Shown piece by piece: positions 32,745 to 41,090 of a DNA stretch of 64,000 nt. Location: assembly GCA_037481715.1 (NCBI GenBank), contig JBBFLD010000004.1, positions 124,001 to 188,000 of the forward strand, written 5' to 3'. Made by a program: the position numbers and the translations under genes. The DNA is from Rosettibacter sp037481715. GTDB lineage: Bacteria; Bacteroidota; Ignavibacteria; Ignavibacteriales; Melioribacteraceae. How positions within the stretch are numbered: position 1 is the first letter of the stretch; each line of letters starts with the position of its first letter. The notes beneath the pieces are model-generated. The model was not told the origin of the DNA, searched no databases, and saw only the letters and a list, made by a program, of their open reading frames with translations.

Positions 32745-35700
32745 CTAAACTTTAATCAATTTAACTTTCGTATCATAAAACGAAACGCTTCCACCAACAG
32801 GATCAACCATACAGGTATTATTTCGTAATGATTGATCTGTCCACATCACAGCATTTGCGTGTAAGCCTTTTGCTCTGCGCGGATCACCTTTAATTGTTTC
32901 ACCATTTACTTCGAAGTCTTCTGAACCGGTTGCCCAATGTCCGAAGCCGAGTACAAAAGAAACTACTCCTGGTCTCATTGTTTCGGTTAAAATAGCTTTA
33001 CCAATTATATCTTTAGTTTTTCCATTTTTTAAATCCCATTTACCTTCAGTGTTAGTCGCGCTGATAACTTTTACTTTATCGCCGTCTTTAATTCCAAGTT
33101 TTGCAGCATCTTTTGGATTTATCAAAATACCATTCTCGGGCATTATTGGTAGTAACCAATAAGCTCCAATAGTTCTTGATTTTGTTTGAGTAATTGTTCT
33201 ATGTGTAATCAAATGTAAATCATAACCTTCGGATATTTTATCAACTCTATCCTGCACATAATTCATTATTGGAAGATACTTTGCGTATCCATAATAATGC
33301 TTACCGGTTGCAGCATATTTTTTCGTTGCAGTTTTTTCCTGATAAAGATTTAACAATGCGGCGTAACGATGTTTAAGTTTATCACCATCAAATGATTTGT
33401 CGTGATCTTCAAATCTACCTCCTCTGTTCAGAATATAAACTACTTTACGCCAATTCTCCTCGCCAACAACTTTTTTCCATCGCTGTTCATCAAAAACAGA
33501 TTTATCGAGATGTCTGCGTGCTTTTGAAAATACTTCAAGTTCCCTTTCATCTGCATCTGGCACAGGTGATTCGGTATAAGCTAGATTTGCAACGGCTCTC
33601 AGATAAAAATCATCTGGTTTTGTTATATCCAATCCATCACCAAGAGCATTCTTACCGAATGCCTTTAATCCAAGTTTTTCATTTAATGCCATAAATAGTG
33701 CTTCAAGACTGCAGGGAATTTCCTCGCCATATACTTTTACTTTTTCAGGAATTGGAGAAATAACTGGCTGACGAACATTTTCAACTTTAGCAGGCATATT
33801 CGGATGCGAACCTTGAAACTCCCATCGTTCAAGATATGATAGATCCGGGAAGATATAATCAGCATACATTGATGTTGAGCCGATTATTATATCGCTACAG
33901 AAGAATAAAGGAATTTTATTAACATCTGCAAGAACTTCGATGTTTGTATGACCAGCAGGAAGTGCGTAAGTTGGCGCTCCCATATAAAAGAACAAAGCTT
34001 TTACTGGATACGGATACGCATCGCCAATACTTGGAATAATTTCTTCGTAAATATCTGATGAAAGCGGATACCAGTTTCGTTTTGCAGGATAGCCTTCAAA
34101 GATGGTTGTTTTTTCATAGTCAACATCGTGACGAATAATACTTATCCCGAAAGTTGGAATTTTTCCTTTAACTTTTGTTAAATCAAATATTCCACCTTTT
34201 GAACCATCGTATTTATAGGTAGTAGCTTTACACATTCCACCAGCCCAATCAAAATTTCCCAGAAGCATATTTAATGACATCCAGCTTAATACATTGTAAA
34301 ATCCATTTGTGTGCTGAGCTGGTCCACGATGAATATCAACAGCTGCTTGTTTTCCATAACTTGTGAGTTCGCGTGCAACCTCAATTACATCTTTTTCATT
34401 AACGCCGGCTATCTCACACCATTTACTGATTGAATTTTCTTCTGCCGATTCTTTTAGAATTTGTAAACCGGATTTAACTCTAACTTTTTTACCTTCCTTA
34501 TTTATTAGTTCTGTATCAACAAACAAATCACCATAAACAGGATTTTTTTCATCATTTGGATCAACCCAGCTTGGTTTGCCATTGACCATCACAACCATAA
34601 ACTTTTCTTCATATTCAATTTCTTTAGTCTTGTCTTTCGGGTCTTCCATCTTTCTTTTTTCAGCAGACTTCAAACCAAAATCAGCTGCGCGAATTAATTT
34701 ACCCGGTTCGCCATCTTTTATCTCAACAAGCCAGGTAGCGTTTGTCCAGCTTGTTTCATTAGTTTCTTTTGCAGCTGCTTTGTTAGCGTTTCGTAAAAAC
34801 TTTTCATCATAACGATTGTTATTTATAATCCATTGAATCATTGCAAGCGCAAGTGCTGAATCTGTTCCGGGTTTTATCGGAAGCCATTTGTGAGCTTTAC
34901 TTGCAAGTTTTGAAAATCGTGGATCTGCAACAGCAATTTTTGTATAACCTTTTGCAAGATTTTCCGTTAATCGGACAGTTCTGTTTGTAGGTCCATAGTT
35001 AGCTTCGAATAAGTTAGCACCAACGAATAGAACATACTTTGCGTGTTCAAGATCTGCCTGCCAGTAAAATTTTTGACCACCTGTAAACTTACCACCTTGA
35101 TACTGTTCGCTGATTGCTTTACAAGTGAAGTACAATGAACCCTGACAAACGGTAGTGTGTCCGTGCAAGTTTGTTGTTCCAAATGCTGATTGAAAACGAG
35201 TGAAGAATTCTTTTCTTCCGTTTTTCAATCTACCAAAAGCCATTACAAACTGATTGTTCTTCGGTCCAAGATCCGGATGATTTGGATCAATTAACTTATC
35301 TAAGTTTGCACTATGTTTTTGTTTAAATGCTTCAACTAATTCTTTCTTTTTAGTTTTATCTTTTTCATCCCAGATAGCTTTAATATCTTCTGCCATTGCT
35401 TTGGCAACATCTGCATCTCTCAAAGCCAAAATATCTTTCAATCCTTCAACTACGCGGTTTTCTTCTCCGGGAACATTTGCAAATAATTTTCCACCTTCAA
35501 CAATCTCCTGAATTGCCTGTTCAAACGGAATTGTAATCCATTTATTTTCACCTCTTTTGCCTGCACGTTTTAATACTTTTCTAATCCGATATGGATCATA
35601 AGCAATTTGAACACCGGCTTGACCTTTAGGACAAAGCGCGCCATCAATTCTTGCAGCTTCATCAATGTTGGTCTTCATTGAAAGATGAGGAACCATTGTC

Positions 35701-35981
35701 CAAGGATTGTATGGATTACCATCAATCTTTGCAAGAACTCCATCCTGAATTTTAGCTTTTATGCCGCAGCCGGTGTTACAGTTCAAACAAACCGAGTAAA
35801 TAATATTTTCGGGATCGTTGAACGGATAATCAACATCCGGTCTTTTACTTTTAATAATCATTTGCTGAGTTTGAGCGGAAGCTTTTTCGCCACCAAAAAT
35901 TGATGCAAGAGCACCACCGCCAAGTAAAGCTCCTTTTGCTAAAAAACTTCTTCTTGATTTATCTATTAATTCCTGTTTCAT
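32745..35981 (-). CDS. Molybdopterin oxidoreductase, tetrathionate/polysulfide/arsenate reductase type, catalytic subunit
   Basis: A 1078-residue DMSO-reductase-family enzyme carried to the periplasm by Tat (SRRSFLAKGALLGG at residues 9-22). An N-terminal 4Fe-4S site is seen in YSVCLNCNTGCG with a later ALCPKGQAG, and the molybdenum ligand is probably the Cys in HTTVCQGSL, as in Psr/Phs/Ttr/Arr enzymes. A C-terminal MGD-binding domain follows (HLITHRTITQTKSRTIG). Its length and an ILNRGGRFED segment favour the TtrA branch over ArrA/ArxA, which are shorter. With the ferredoxin and NrfD genes it forms a quinol-linked reductase or oxidase; the oxyanion substrate is unsettled. Confidence 0.88.
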   Translation of the reverse strand: MKQELIDKSRRSFLAKGALLGGGALASIFGGEKASAQTQQMIIKSKRPDVDYPFNDPENIIYSVCLNCNTGCGIKAKIQDGVLAKIDGNPYNPWTMVPHLSMKTNIDEAARIDGALCPKGQAGVQIAYDPYRIRKVLKRAGKRGENKWITIPFEQAIQEIVEGGKLFANVPGEENRVVEGLKDILALRDADVAKAMAEDIKAIWDEKDKTKKKELVEAFKQKHSANLDKLIDPNHPDLGPKNNQFVMAFGRLKNGRKEFFTRFQSAFGTTNLHGHTTVCQGSLYFTCKAISEQYQGGKFTGGQKFYWQADLEHAKYVLFVGANLFEANYGPTNRTVRLTENLAKGYTKIAVADPRFSKLASKAHKWLPIKPGTDSALALAMIQWIINNNRYDEKFLRNANKAAAKETNETSWTNATWLVEIKDGEPGKLIRAADFGLKSAEKRKMEDPKDKTKEIEYEEKFMVVMVNGKPSWVDPNDEKNPVYGDLFVDTELINKEGKKVRVKSGLQILKESAEENSISKWCEIAGVNEKDVIEVARELTSYGKQAAVDIHRGPAQHTNGFYNVLSWMSLNMLLGNFDWAGGMCKATTYKYDGSKGGIFDLTKVKGKIPTFGISIIRHDVDYEKTTIFEGYPAKRNWYPLSSDIYEEIIPSIGDAYPYPVKALFFYMGAPTYALPAGHTNIEVLADVNKIPLFFCSDIIIGSTSMYADYIFPDLSYLERWEFQGSHPNMPAKVENVRQPVISPIPEKVKVYGEEIPCSLEALFMALNEKLGLKAFGKNALGDGLDITKPDDFYLRAVANLAYTESPVPDADERELEVFSKARRHLDKSVFDEQRWKKVVGEENWRKVVYILNRGGRFEDHDKSFDGDKLKHRYAALLNLYQEKTATKKYAATGKHYYGYAKYLPIMNYVQDRVDKISEGYDLHLITHRTITQTKSRTIGAYWLLPIMPENGILINPKDAAKLGIKDGDKVKVISATNTEGKWDLKNGKTKDIIGKAILTETMRPGVVSFVLGFGHWATGSEDFEVNGETIKGDPRRAKGLHANAVMWTDQSLRNNTCMVDPVGGSVSFYDTKVKLIKV

Positions 35982-37135
35982 AATTCTGTTCCTAATTTCT
36001 TTTTAGTGAATTGTGAAAGAAACTTTATTCCGAAATAAACTAATGCAACTCCAAATGCACCAATAAATAATGCAATCAAATATTCATTAAGTGTTGCCGA
36101 GTAATCAAACCTTAATCTTTCGTGATAGAAAGCCTCTTTTAATCCTTTAAGTTCTGCTACGGCTTGTCCTGGGATTAAAATATTTAATCTTGCAGAGACA
36201 AAAGTTACAGCAACAATAAAAGCTCCGGTTCCAACCATCTGATATGTTTTACCCTTTAATAAAAGATAAAGTGCTACTAATGCACCACCTAAGTGAACAA
36301 ACCAGAATACCCACCAGAAGGGACCAAACAGAATAAGTTCAACAGCTTCCCGAATGTGTGAATTAGGCGACCAAAAGACTAAACTGTATTCTGCAAATTC
36401 TGCAATGAAGTAAAAAATAATTCCTCCAATTATTGTGTATCTAAGCATCTTGAATGGTTGATGTGTTAAATCGAATTCTTCGTAATGTAAAAATGTATAA
36501 ACGAGCAGTAACACAGCGCCTCCGGATGTGATTGCAGAAACCAAAAATAGAATTGGCAGCAATGGAGAACTCCAGAATGGCTTTGCATCAACAACTCCAA
36601 AGAATGCTCCGCTTTGACTTGGGAATGCAATCGAAAATAAAAATCCCAAAGCCATTAAAGGAAGAATCCATCTTTTCTTATCGTGAAAATCTGTTTGCTT
36701 TTCTTTATTCAAAGTCAGATAGAAAATCACTCCGGCTGTTATAATAAAGAAAGTGTACATCCACGCATTAAACGCCATCATTGAACCGAAGTTTGGAGCG
36801 TACAGAATTCTTGCAAATCTGAAAGGCTGACCAAGGTCCAACCAGATTGAGAACAATCCTGTAATTACTGCAGCAACTGACACAACAATTACTACTCTGA
36901 AATTTTCTCTGAAGCCGGTTAAATTAAATACATAACCGATAACTCCTAATGCAAACACACCTCCAGCTATTCCTACAAAATGAAAATACAAAGCGACCCA
37001 CAAACCCCAGGGCACATAACTTCCATATCCCGCTAATCTTTCTCCGGTAATGAATTTTAGGATAAGTGCAATAAATCCGATGGCAAAAACTACCATCCAT
37101 ATTCTTGATAAATTTTTATAGGTTTTTTCTAACAT
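35978..37135 (-). CDS. NrfD/PsrC-type membrane anchor subunit
   Basis: A 385-residue inner-membrane protein with nine to ten hydrophobic segments, of the NrfD/PsrC/TtrC family. It exchanges electrons with the quinone pool on behalf of the periplasmic molybdoenzyme. The GSYVPWGLWVALYFHFVGIAGG region near residue 35 is typical. It overlaps the catalytic-subunit gene by four bases and follows the ferredoxin subunit by eight, so the three are one complex. Confidence 0.92.
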   Translation of the reverse strand: MLEKTYKNLSRIWMVVFAIGFIALILKFITGERLAGYGSYVPWGLWVALYFHFVGIAGGVFALGVIGYVFNLTGFRENFRVVIVVSVAAVITGLFSIWLDLGQPFRFARILYAPNFGSMMAFNAWMYTFFIITAGVIFYLTLNKEKQTDFHDKKRWILPLMALGFLFSIAFPSQSGAFFGVVDAKPFWSSPLLPILFLVSAITSGGAVLLLVYTFLHYEEFDLTHQPFKMLRYTIIGGIIFYFIAEFAEYSLVFWSPNSHIREAVELILFGPFWWVFWFVHLGGALVALYLLLKGKTYQMVGTGAFIVAVTFVSARLNILIPGQAVAELKGLKEAFYHERLRFDYSATLNEYLIALFIGAFGVALVYFGIKFLSQFTKKKLGTEL

Positions 37136-37143
37136 ATTTCACC

Positions 37144-38052
37144 TCATACCAAATAAATGACTGATGGTTTAGTGCCTTTTTCTTCAAGCAGTTTAATCTG
37201 ATTTGGCTGACGAGCCATTTCAGAAACCAACGAATCCGGATCATTCGCATCACCAAAATAATTTGCTCTGCCGATACAAGTTGATACACACATTGGAAGT
37301 TCACCTTCATTCAATCTGTGCAGACAAAAATGACATTTGCGTGCATTACCCATTGGGGAATTGTGCCCTTCACGGTTCCAGCTTTTTCCATATTCATTAC
37401 TTGACAGCAATTCATAAGGTTGAAGTTCCGGTGTATCCTCGGTATAGTATTCTCCGAAATCACTTGTTCTTGCACCATAAGGACAAGCTGAAATACAATA
37501 TCGGCATCCGATACATTTGTCATAATCAATCTGCGTAATACCATCAGGTCTTTTCCAGGTTGCATTAACAGGACAAACAGCAACACAAGACGGTTCTTCA
37601 CATTGCATACAAGGTCTTGGGAAAAATCTCAATTGAGTGTTGGGATATTCACCAAATTCTTCTTGCACAACAGGACGATAAACAACTCCCGGAGGAAGTT
37701 TATTTTCTGCAATGCAAGCAACTGTGCAAGCGTGGCAGCCAACACATTTTCTTGTATCAATAACCATCATCCATCTTCTTTCTTCAACGGGTTTTGCCAA
37801 TGCTTTTTTCAACTCTGCTTGCATTCTTAATAATAAATCTGATTTTTCATTTATTTCAACTGTCTTGAAATCAGGAATATCACGAATAGATTCTTTTCCC
37901 GTTGGTACTTCAGGTGGAGGGCTTAAGCGAGAGACAGTAACCGCAGCAACTGAAACTGCAACACCGCCACCAACAACTCCGGCAGTTCTTAAGAAATCTT
38001 TTCGTGAAATTTCTTTGTTTAATAAACTTTCTTGTTTTTTTTCTTCTGCCAT
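37144..38052 (-). CDS. Four-cluster ferredoxin subunit (PsrB/TtrB type), Tat-exported
   Basis: A 302-residue electron-transfer subunit with a Tat signal (SRKDFLRTAGVVGGG) and four 4Fe-4S motifs: CVGCHACTVAC, CMQCEEPSCVAVC, CIGCRYCISAC and CHFCLHRLNEGELPMCVSTC. It relays electrons between the NrfD anchor and the molybdoenzyme. Fe-S subunits often travel with their catalytic partner on its Tat signal; here both carry one. The C-terminus DPDSLVSEMARQPNQIKLLEE is normal for the family. Confidence 0.94.
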   Translation of the reverse strand: MAEEKKQESLLNKEISRKDFLRTAGVVGGGVAVSVAAVTVSRLSPPPEVPTGKESIRDIPDFKTVEINEKSDLLLRMQAELKKALAKPVEERRWMMVIDTRKCVGCHACTVACIAENKLPPGVVYRPVVQEEFGEYPNTQLRFFPRPCMQCEEPSCVAVCPVNATWKRPDGITQIDYDKCIGCRYCISACPYGARTSDFGEYYTEDTPELQPYELLSSNEYGKSWNREGHNSPMGNARKCHFCLHRLNEGELPMCVSTCIGRANYFGDANDPDSLVSEMARQPNQIKLLEEKGTKPSVIYLV

Positions 38053-38106
38053 TTTTTTTCTCCGTTTATTTTAGTAGCACAGATCAGTAATCTGTGCTAC
38101 AATTTT

Positions 38107-39204
38107 TTATAAGAATGAATAGAAGAATGTTATTCTTGGTGTAATTGATGCATCAATACTTCTTCCATTTGGAATTGATTCGTAAGTTTCAATTATGACA
38201 TTAGGACTGATTGTAACTTTATCGTCCGGTTTGTAATTCAAACTGAAGATGAACCAATTTCTCATATCACCTTTTGCATCAGAATCTGTATTCGGATCGT
38301 AATAATCATATCTTCCAACTATAGCTAATGCTTTTGAGAAATTGTATGAAGCAAATGCTGAAATTCCTATTCCTGTTTTATCTTTCACATTTGTTCCACT
38401 TATCATTCCATTCTGTCTGGTGTTTAAGAATGCTTCAACACCAAATGTATAAGCATCTTTTTCTTTGTATCCAAGGAACAATGCATAAGTTAAATCATTG
38501 TTGGCAATTGTTGCCGGTGGATTTGATGTACTTGCCGGATCATTAATATTCGGGCGAGCTTTTAAGTCAGCATAAAGTGTAGCAGTAAATTGTTTAATTG
38601 GAGAATACTGAATGTGTGCATAAAATCTTTTGTATTTATCTGTTTCCGGCTTATTTCCAGAACCATCACCAATCATTAACCAGTATTTGAACATTCCTTC
38701 AGAATCAAATTTGCCCTTAAGTGTAATTGCGATATCTCTTGAAGAAACTATTCCTCTTAAATCCATAATAGTTTTTTCCAGAAATCTGTTTCCCCAAATA
38801 CTTTCTGATACTTCGAAAGCCGGCGTTGGTTGAATTCCAAAAACCAAATCGCTTCCTTTAAAGATATTTTTCCACTGCAGATAGGCATCTTTAACAAAGA
38901 CACCAATCTTACCATCATTTGTATTTGATACCTGATCTGCTTCTAATCTGAATTTAGTTGTGAATGACTCTGAAATATCATAATCGTAGGTAAAATAAAT
39001 TCTTCTGAACTGAAATCCGTTTAAATCTTTTTTTCCACCATTTACAACATTAGATAATGAAGATATACCTGTATCTCTCGCAGCATTATAGAAATAATCT
39101 CCGAACATATAACCGGAAATTCTTCCCTTGTTTGTAAATTCTTGAGCAAACAAAATGTTCAATGATAAAAATAAAATGAGCGTAAATAAGAATAACTTTT
39201 TCAT
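38107..39204 (-). CDS. Porin-like outer-membrane protein
   Basis: A 365-residue exported barrel: signal peptide (LFLFTLILFLSLNILFAQ), GRISGYMFGDYFYNAARD at the mature start, repeated amphipathic strands, and a terminal Phe-rich RITFFYSFL. It resembles the OprO/OprP-like or phosphate-selective porin style used for anion entry. Placed between tatA and the respiratory subunits, it may admit the oxyanion substrate. That use is inferred from position. Confidence 0.75.
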   Translation of the reverse strand: MKKLFLFTLILFLSLNILFAQEFTNKGRISGYMFGDYFYNAARDTGISSLSNVVNGGKKDLNGFQFRRIYFTYDYDISESFTTKFRLEADQVSNTNDGKIGVFVKDAYLQWKNIFKGSDLVFGIQPTPAFEVSESIWGNRFLEKTIMDLRGIVSSRDIAITLKGKFDSEGMFKYWLMIGDGSGNKPETDKYKRFYAHIQYSPIKQFTATLYADLKARPNINDPASTSNPPATIANNDLTYALFLGYKEKDAYTFGVEAFLNTRQNGMISGTNVKDKTGIGISAFASYNFSKALAIVGRYDYYDPNTDSDAKGDMRNWFIFSLNYKPDDKVTISPNVIIETYESIPNGRSIDASITPRITFFYSFL

Positions 39205-39221
39205 ATTTCTCCTCTTAAATT

Positions 39222-39380
39222 TTATTTTGTGATATCTTCTATTGATTTGATTTCTTTTTTGAAATTGTGAATTCCTTTGCCGATGCTTTTAGCAATTTCG
39301 GGAATTCGTTTAGCTCCAAATAAAAAAGTAATTAACACAACTATTATTAGTATTTCAGTAAATCCTAAATTTCCAAACAT
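39222..39380 (-). CDS. tatA: Twin-arginine translocase subunit TatA
   Basis: A 52-residue protein too short for routine gene calling but unmistakable: MFGNLGFTEILIIVVLITFL is the membrane helix, followed by the FGAKRIPEIAKSIGKGIHNF hinge and amphipathic helix of TatA/TatE. It forms the pore for folded Tat substrates. It is the first gene before the porin and the Tat-exported ferredoxin and molybdoenzyme, so it is probably a dedicated translocase component for them. No tatC is in the window. A GGAGAAA ribosome-binding site precedes the ATG. Confidence 0.93.
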   Translation of the reverse strand: MFGNLGFTEILIIVVLITFLFGAKRIPEIAKSIGKGIHNFKKEIKSIEDITK

Positions 39381-39407
39381 ATTTTCTCCAATATTTTAAA
39401 AATAAAT

Positions 39408-39423
39408 TACAAATGATATGCCA
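39408..39423 (-). promoter_or_regulatory. Candidate sigma-54 promoter of the tatA-respiratory operon
   Basis: TGGCATATCATTTGTA on the minus strand matches the -24 TGGCAT and -12 TTG-A elements at exact spacing, with T in place of the -12 C. It lies 28-43 bases before the tatA ATG, and the adjoining genes encode a sigma-54 regulator system. Confidence 0.5.
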
Positions 39424-39531
39424 CAGAAATAAATTGCAGATAGACTGAATTAAGCAAGAATTTTTTATTCGAAAGAATTTTAATGAATCGAAATATCGGC
39501 GGAAGTAACGGAGATTCGGCGAAAGAATCTA

Positions 39532-39628
39532 CTTTGTGCACCTTTGTGACATCCTTTGTGAACTTTGTGGTGAAGAAAATATTTAACCACGAAGGGACAC
39601 AAAGGGTTTTCACAAAGGAACACTAAGG
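39532..39628. repeat. Palindromic repeat, family B (copy B7)
   Basis: The left arm begins CTTTGTGCACCTTTGTGACA and ends CTTTGTGGT; the right arm begins AACCACGAAGGGACACAAAG and ends CACTAAGG. It fills the gap between the regulator stop codon and the candidate tatA promoter, and could act as a transcription end for the regulator operon. Confidence 0.75.
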
Positions 39629-39629
39629 A

Positions 39630-40985
39630 TTAAGTGATGCCATACTTTTCAATTTTACTTTTCAATGTTGAGGGTGGCAATCCCAAAAGTTCCGCAGCCT
39701 TTGCCTTATTATTGCCGGTTTTCAATAATGCATTTTTAATTAATTTTTTTTCTACATCCTCAAGAATTTCTGTTAATGATTTATTTTGAGTTGAGGTCAA
39801 AGTATCAACATCTATGTTATCCAGAATTAATTCTTGTGGAAGTCTGTTTACAGTAATTTTACAATCATAGCAAAGAATTGATAATCTTTCTGTAATATTT
39901 TTCAGCTCACGCACATTTCCAGGCCATTGATAATTTTTTAAAATTTCATAAACAGCATCTTCTACTTCATATTTTTTTTGATAAGAAAAATGATTTAAGA
40001 AATAATTAAAAAGTGGAATTATATCATCTTTTCTTTCGCGCAAGGGTTTAAGGTGAATTGGCAGAACGTTCAATCTGTAGAATAAATCCTCTCTGAATTT
40101 TCCTTCTTTAACAAGCTTGCTTAAATCAGCTTTTGTTGATGCAATCACACGAACATCAATTTTAATTGGTTCACTGCTACCGACTCTTTCAATTTCCTGT
40201 TCCTGAAGAACACGTAATAATTTAACCTGAGTTTCAAGAGGAACATCATCAATATCATCAAGATAAATTGTGCCTTGATCAGCTTTTTCAAATCTTCCGA
40301 TGCGAAGTTTATCTGCGCCGGTAAATGCACCTTTTTCATGACCAAATAATTCACTCTCAATTACTTCTTTTGATAAAATCCCGCAACTGACTTTTACAAG
40401 CGGTTTATCCTTTCGATGTGAGTTGTAATGAATAAGATTTGCAATTAATTCTTTACCGGTTCCGGTTTCTCCGGTAATTAAAACTGTTGAGTTTGTTTGT
40501 GAAATTATTTTGAGAGTTTCTTTTAGCTCGTTCACATATTGGCTATTGCCAATGAATGCATCAAAGTTAAATTGATCCTGAAAGTAATTTTGGTAATCTA
40601 AGTTTTTTGATTGAAGTGTTTTAAGTTCTTTTATTCTATCAATAATTAAAAGAAGCTCTTCTTTGTCGAATGGTTTTGTGATGTAATCGAAAGCTCCTTT
40701 TTTCATTGCTTCGACAGCAGTTTCAACGCTCCCGAATGCTGTCATCATTATTACGAAAACATTTGGATTTATTGATTTTATTTTTGATAAAAGTTCGAGT
40801 CCATTCATTTCCGGAAGGCGAATATCAGAAATGATAACATCACAATTCTTCTTTTTGAAATGCTCAAGTGCTTTGATTGGATTCTCAAAGTCAGTTACGA
40901 TATAACCTGCATCGAGTAAATCATCTTTCAATGACACTCGCAAAATCTCTTCGTCTTCGACAATACAGATATTTAACTTTTTCAT
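39630..40985 (-). CDS. NtrC-family sigma-54 response regulator (AioR/ArxR-like context)
   Basis: A 451-residue regulator with a receiver domain (Asp54 in IISDIRLPEMNG), AAA+ domain with GETGTGKE and GAFTGA, and a Fis-type HTH (NNKAKAAELLGLPPSTLKSK). It is downstream of the kinase and the binding lipoprotein in one run and immediately upstream of the tatA-respiratory genes, which it probably activates through the sigma-54-like site at 39408-39423. The same layout, binding protein plus kinase plus sigma-54 regulator, is known for arsenite oxidase (AioXSR). Confidence 0.92.
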   Translation of the reverse strand: MKKLNICIVEDEEILRVSLKDDLLDAGYIVTDFENPIKALEHFKKKNCDVIISDIRLPEMNGLELLSKIKSINPNVFVIMMTAFGSVETAVEAMKKGAFDYITKPFDKEELLLIIDRIKELKTLQSKNLDYQNYFQDQFNFDAFIGNSQYVNELKETLKIISQTNSTVLITGETGTGKELIANLIHYNSHRKDKPLVKVSCGILSKEVIESELFGHEKGAFTGADKLRIGRFEKADQGTIYLDDIDDVPLETQVKLLRVLQEQEIERVGSSEPIKIDVRVIASTKADLSKLVKEGKFREDLFYRLNVLPIHLKPLRERKDDIIPLFNYFLNHFSYQKKYEVEDAVYEILKNYQWPGNVRELKNITERLSILCYDCKITVNRLPQELILDNIDVDTLTSTQNKSLTEILEDVEKKLIKNALLKTGNNKAKAAELLGLPPSTLKSKIEKYGIT

Positions 40986-40995
40986 ATTTCTTTTT

Positions 40996-41089
40996 CTTTG
41001 TGTTTCTCCTTGACTTCTCAGCGGCTCTCTGTGTAGCTTCTCTTATTGTTACACGGAGGTACACAGAGTGGACACAGAGAACCACTGAG
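40996..41089. repeat. Imperfect palindromic repeat, family A (copy A4)
   Basis: The left arm starts CTTTGTGTTTCTCC and ends CTCTCTGTGTA; the right arm starts TTACACGGAGGTACACAGAG and ends CCACTGAG. It sits between the kinase stop codon and the regulator start, so the two are separated by a large potential hairpin. Confidence 0.78.
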
Positions 41090-41090
41090 T

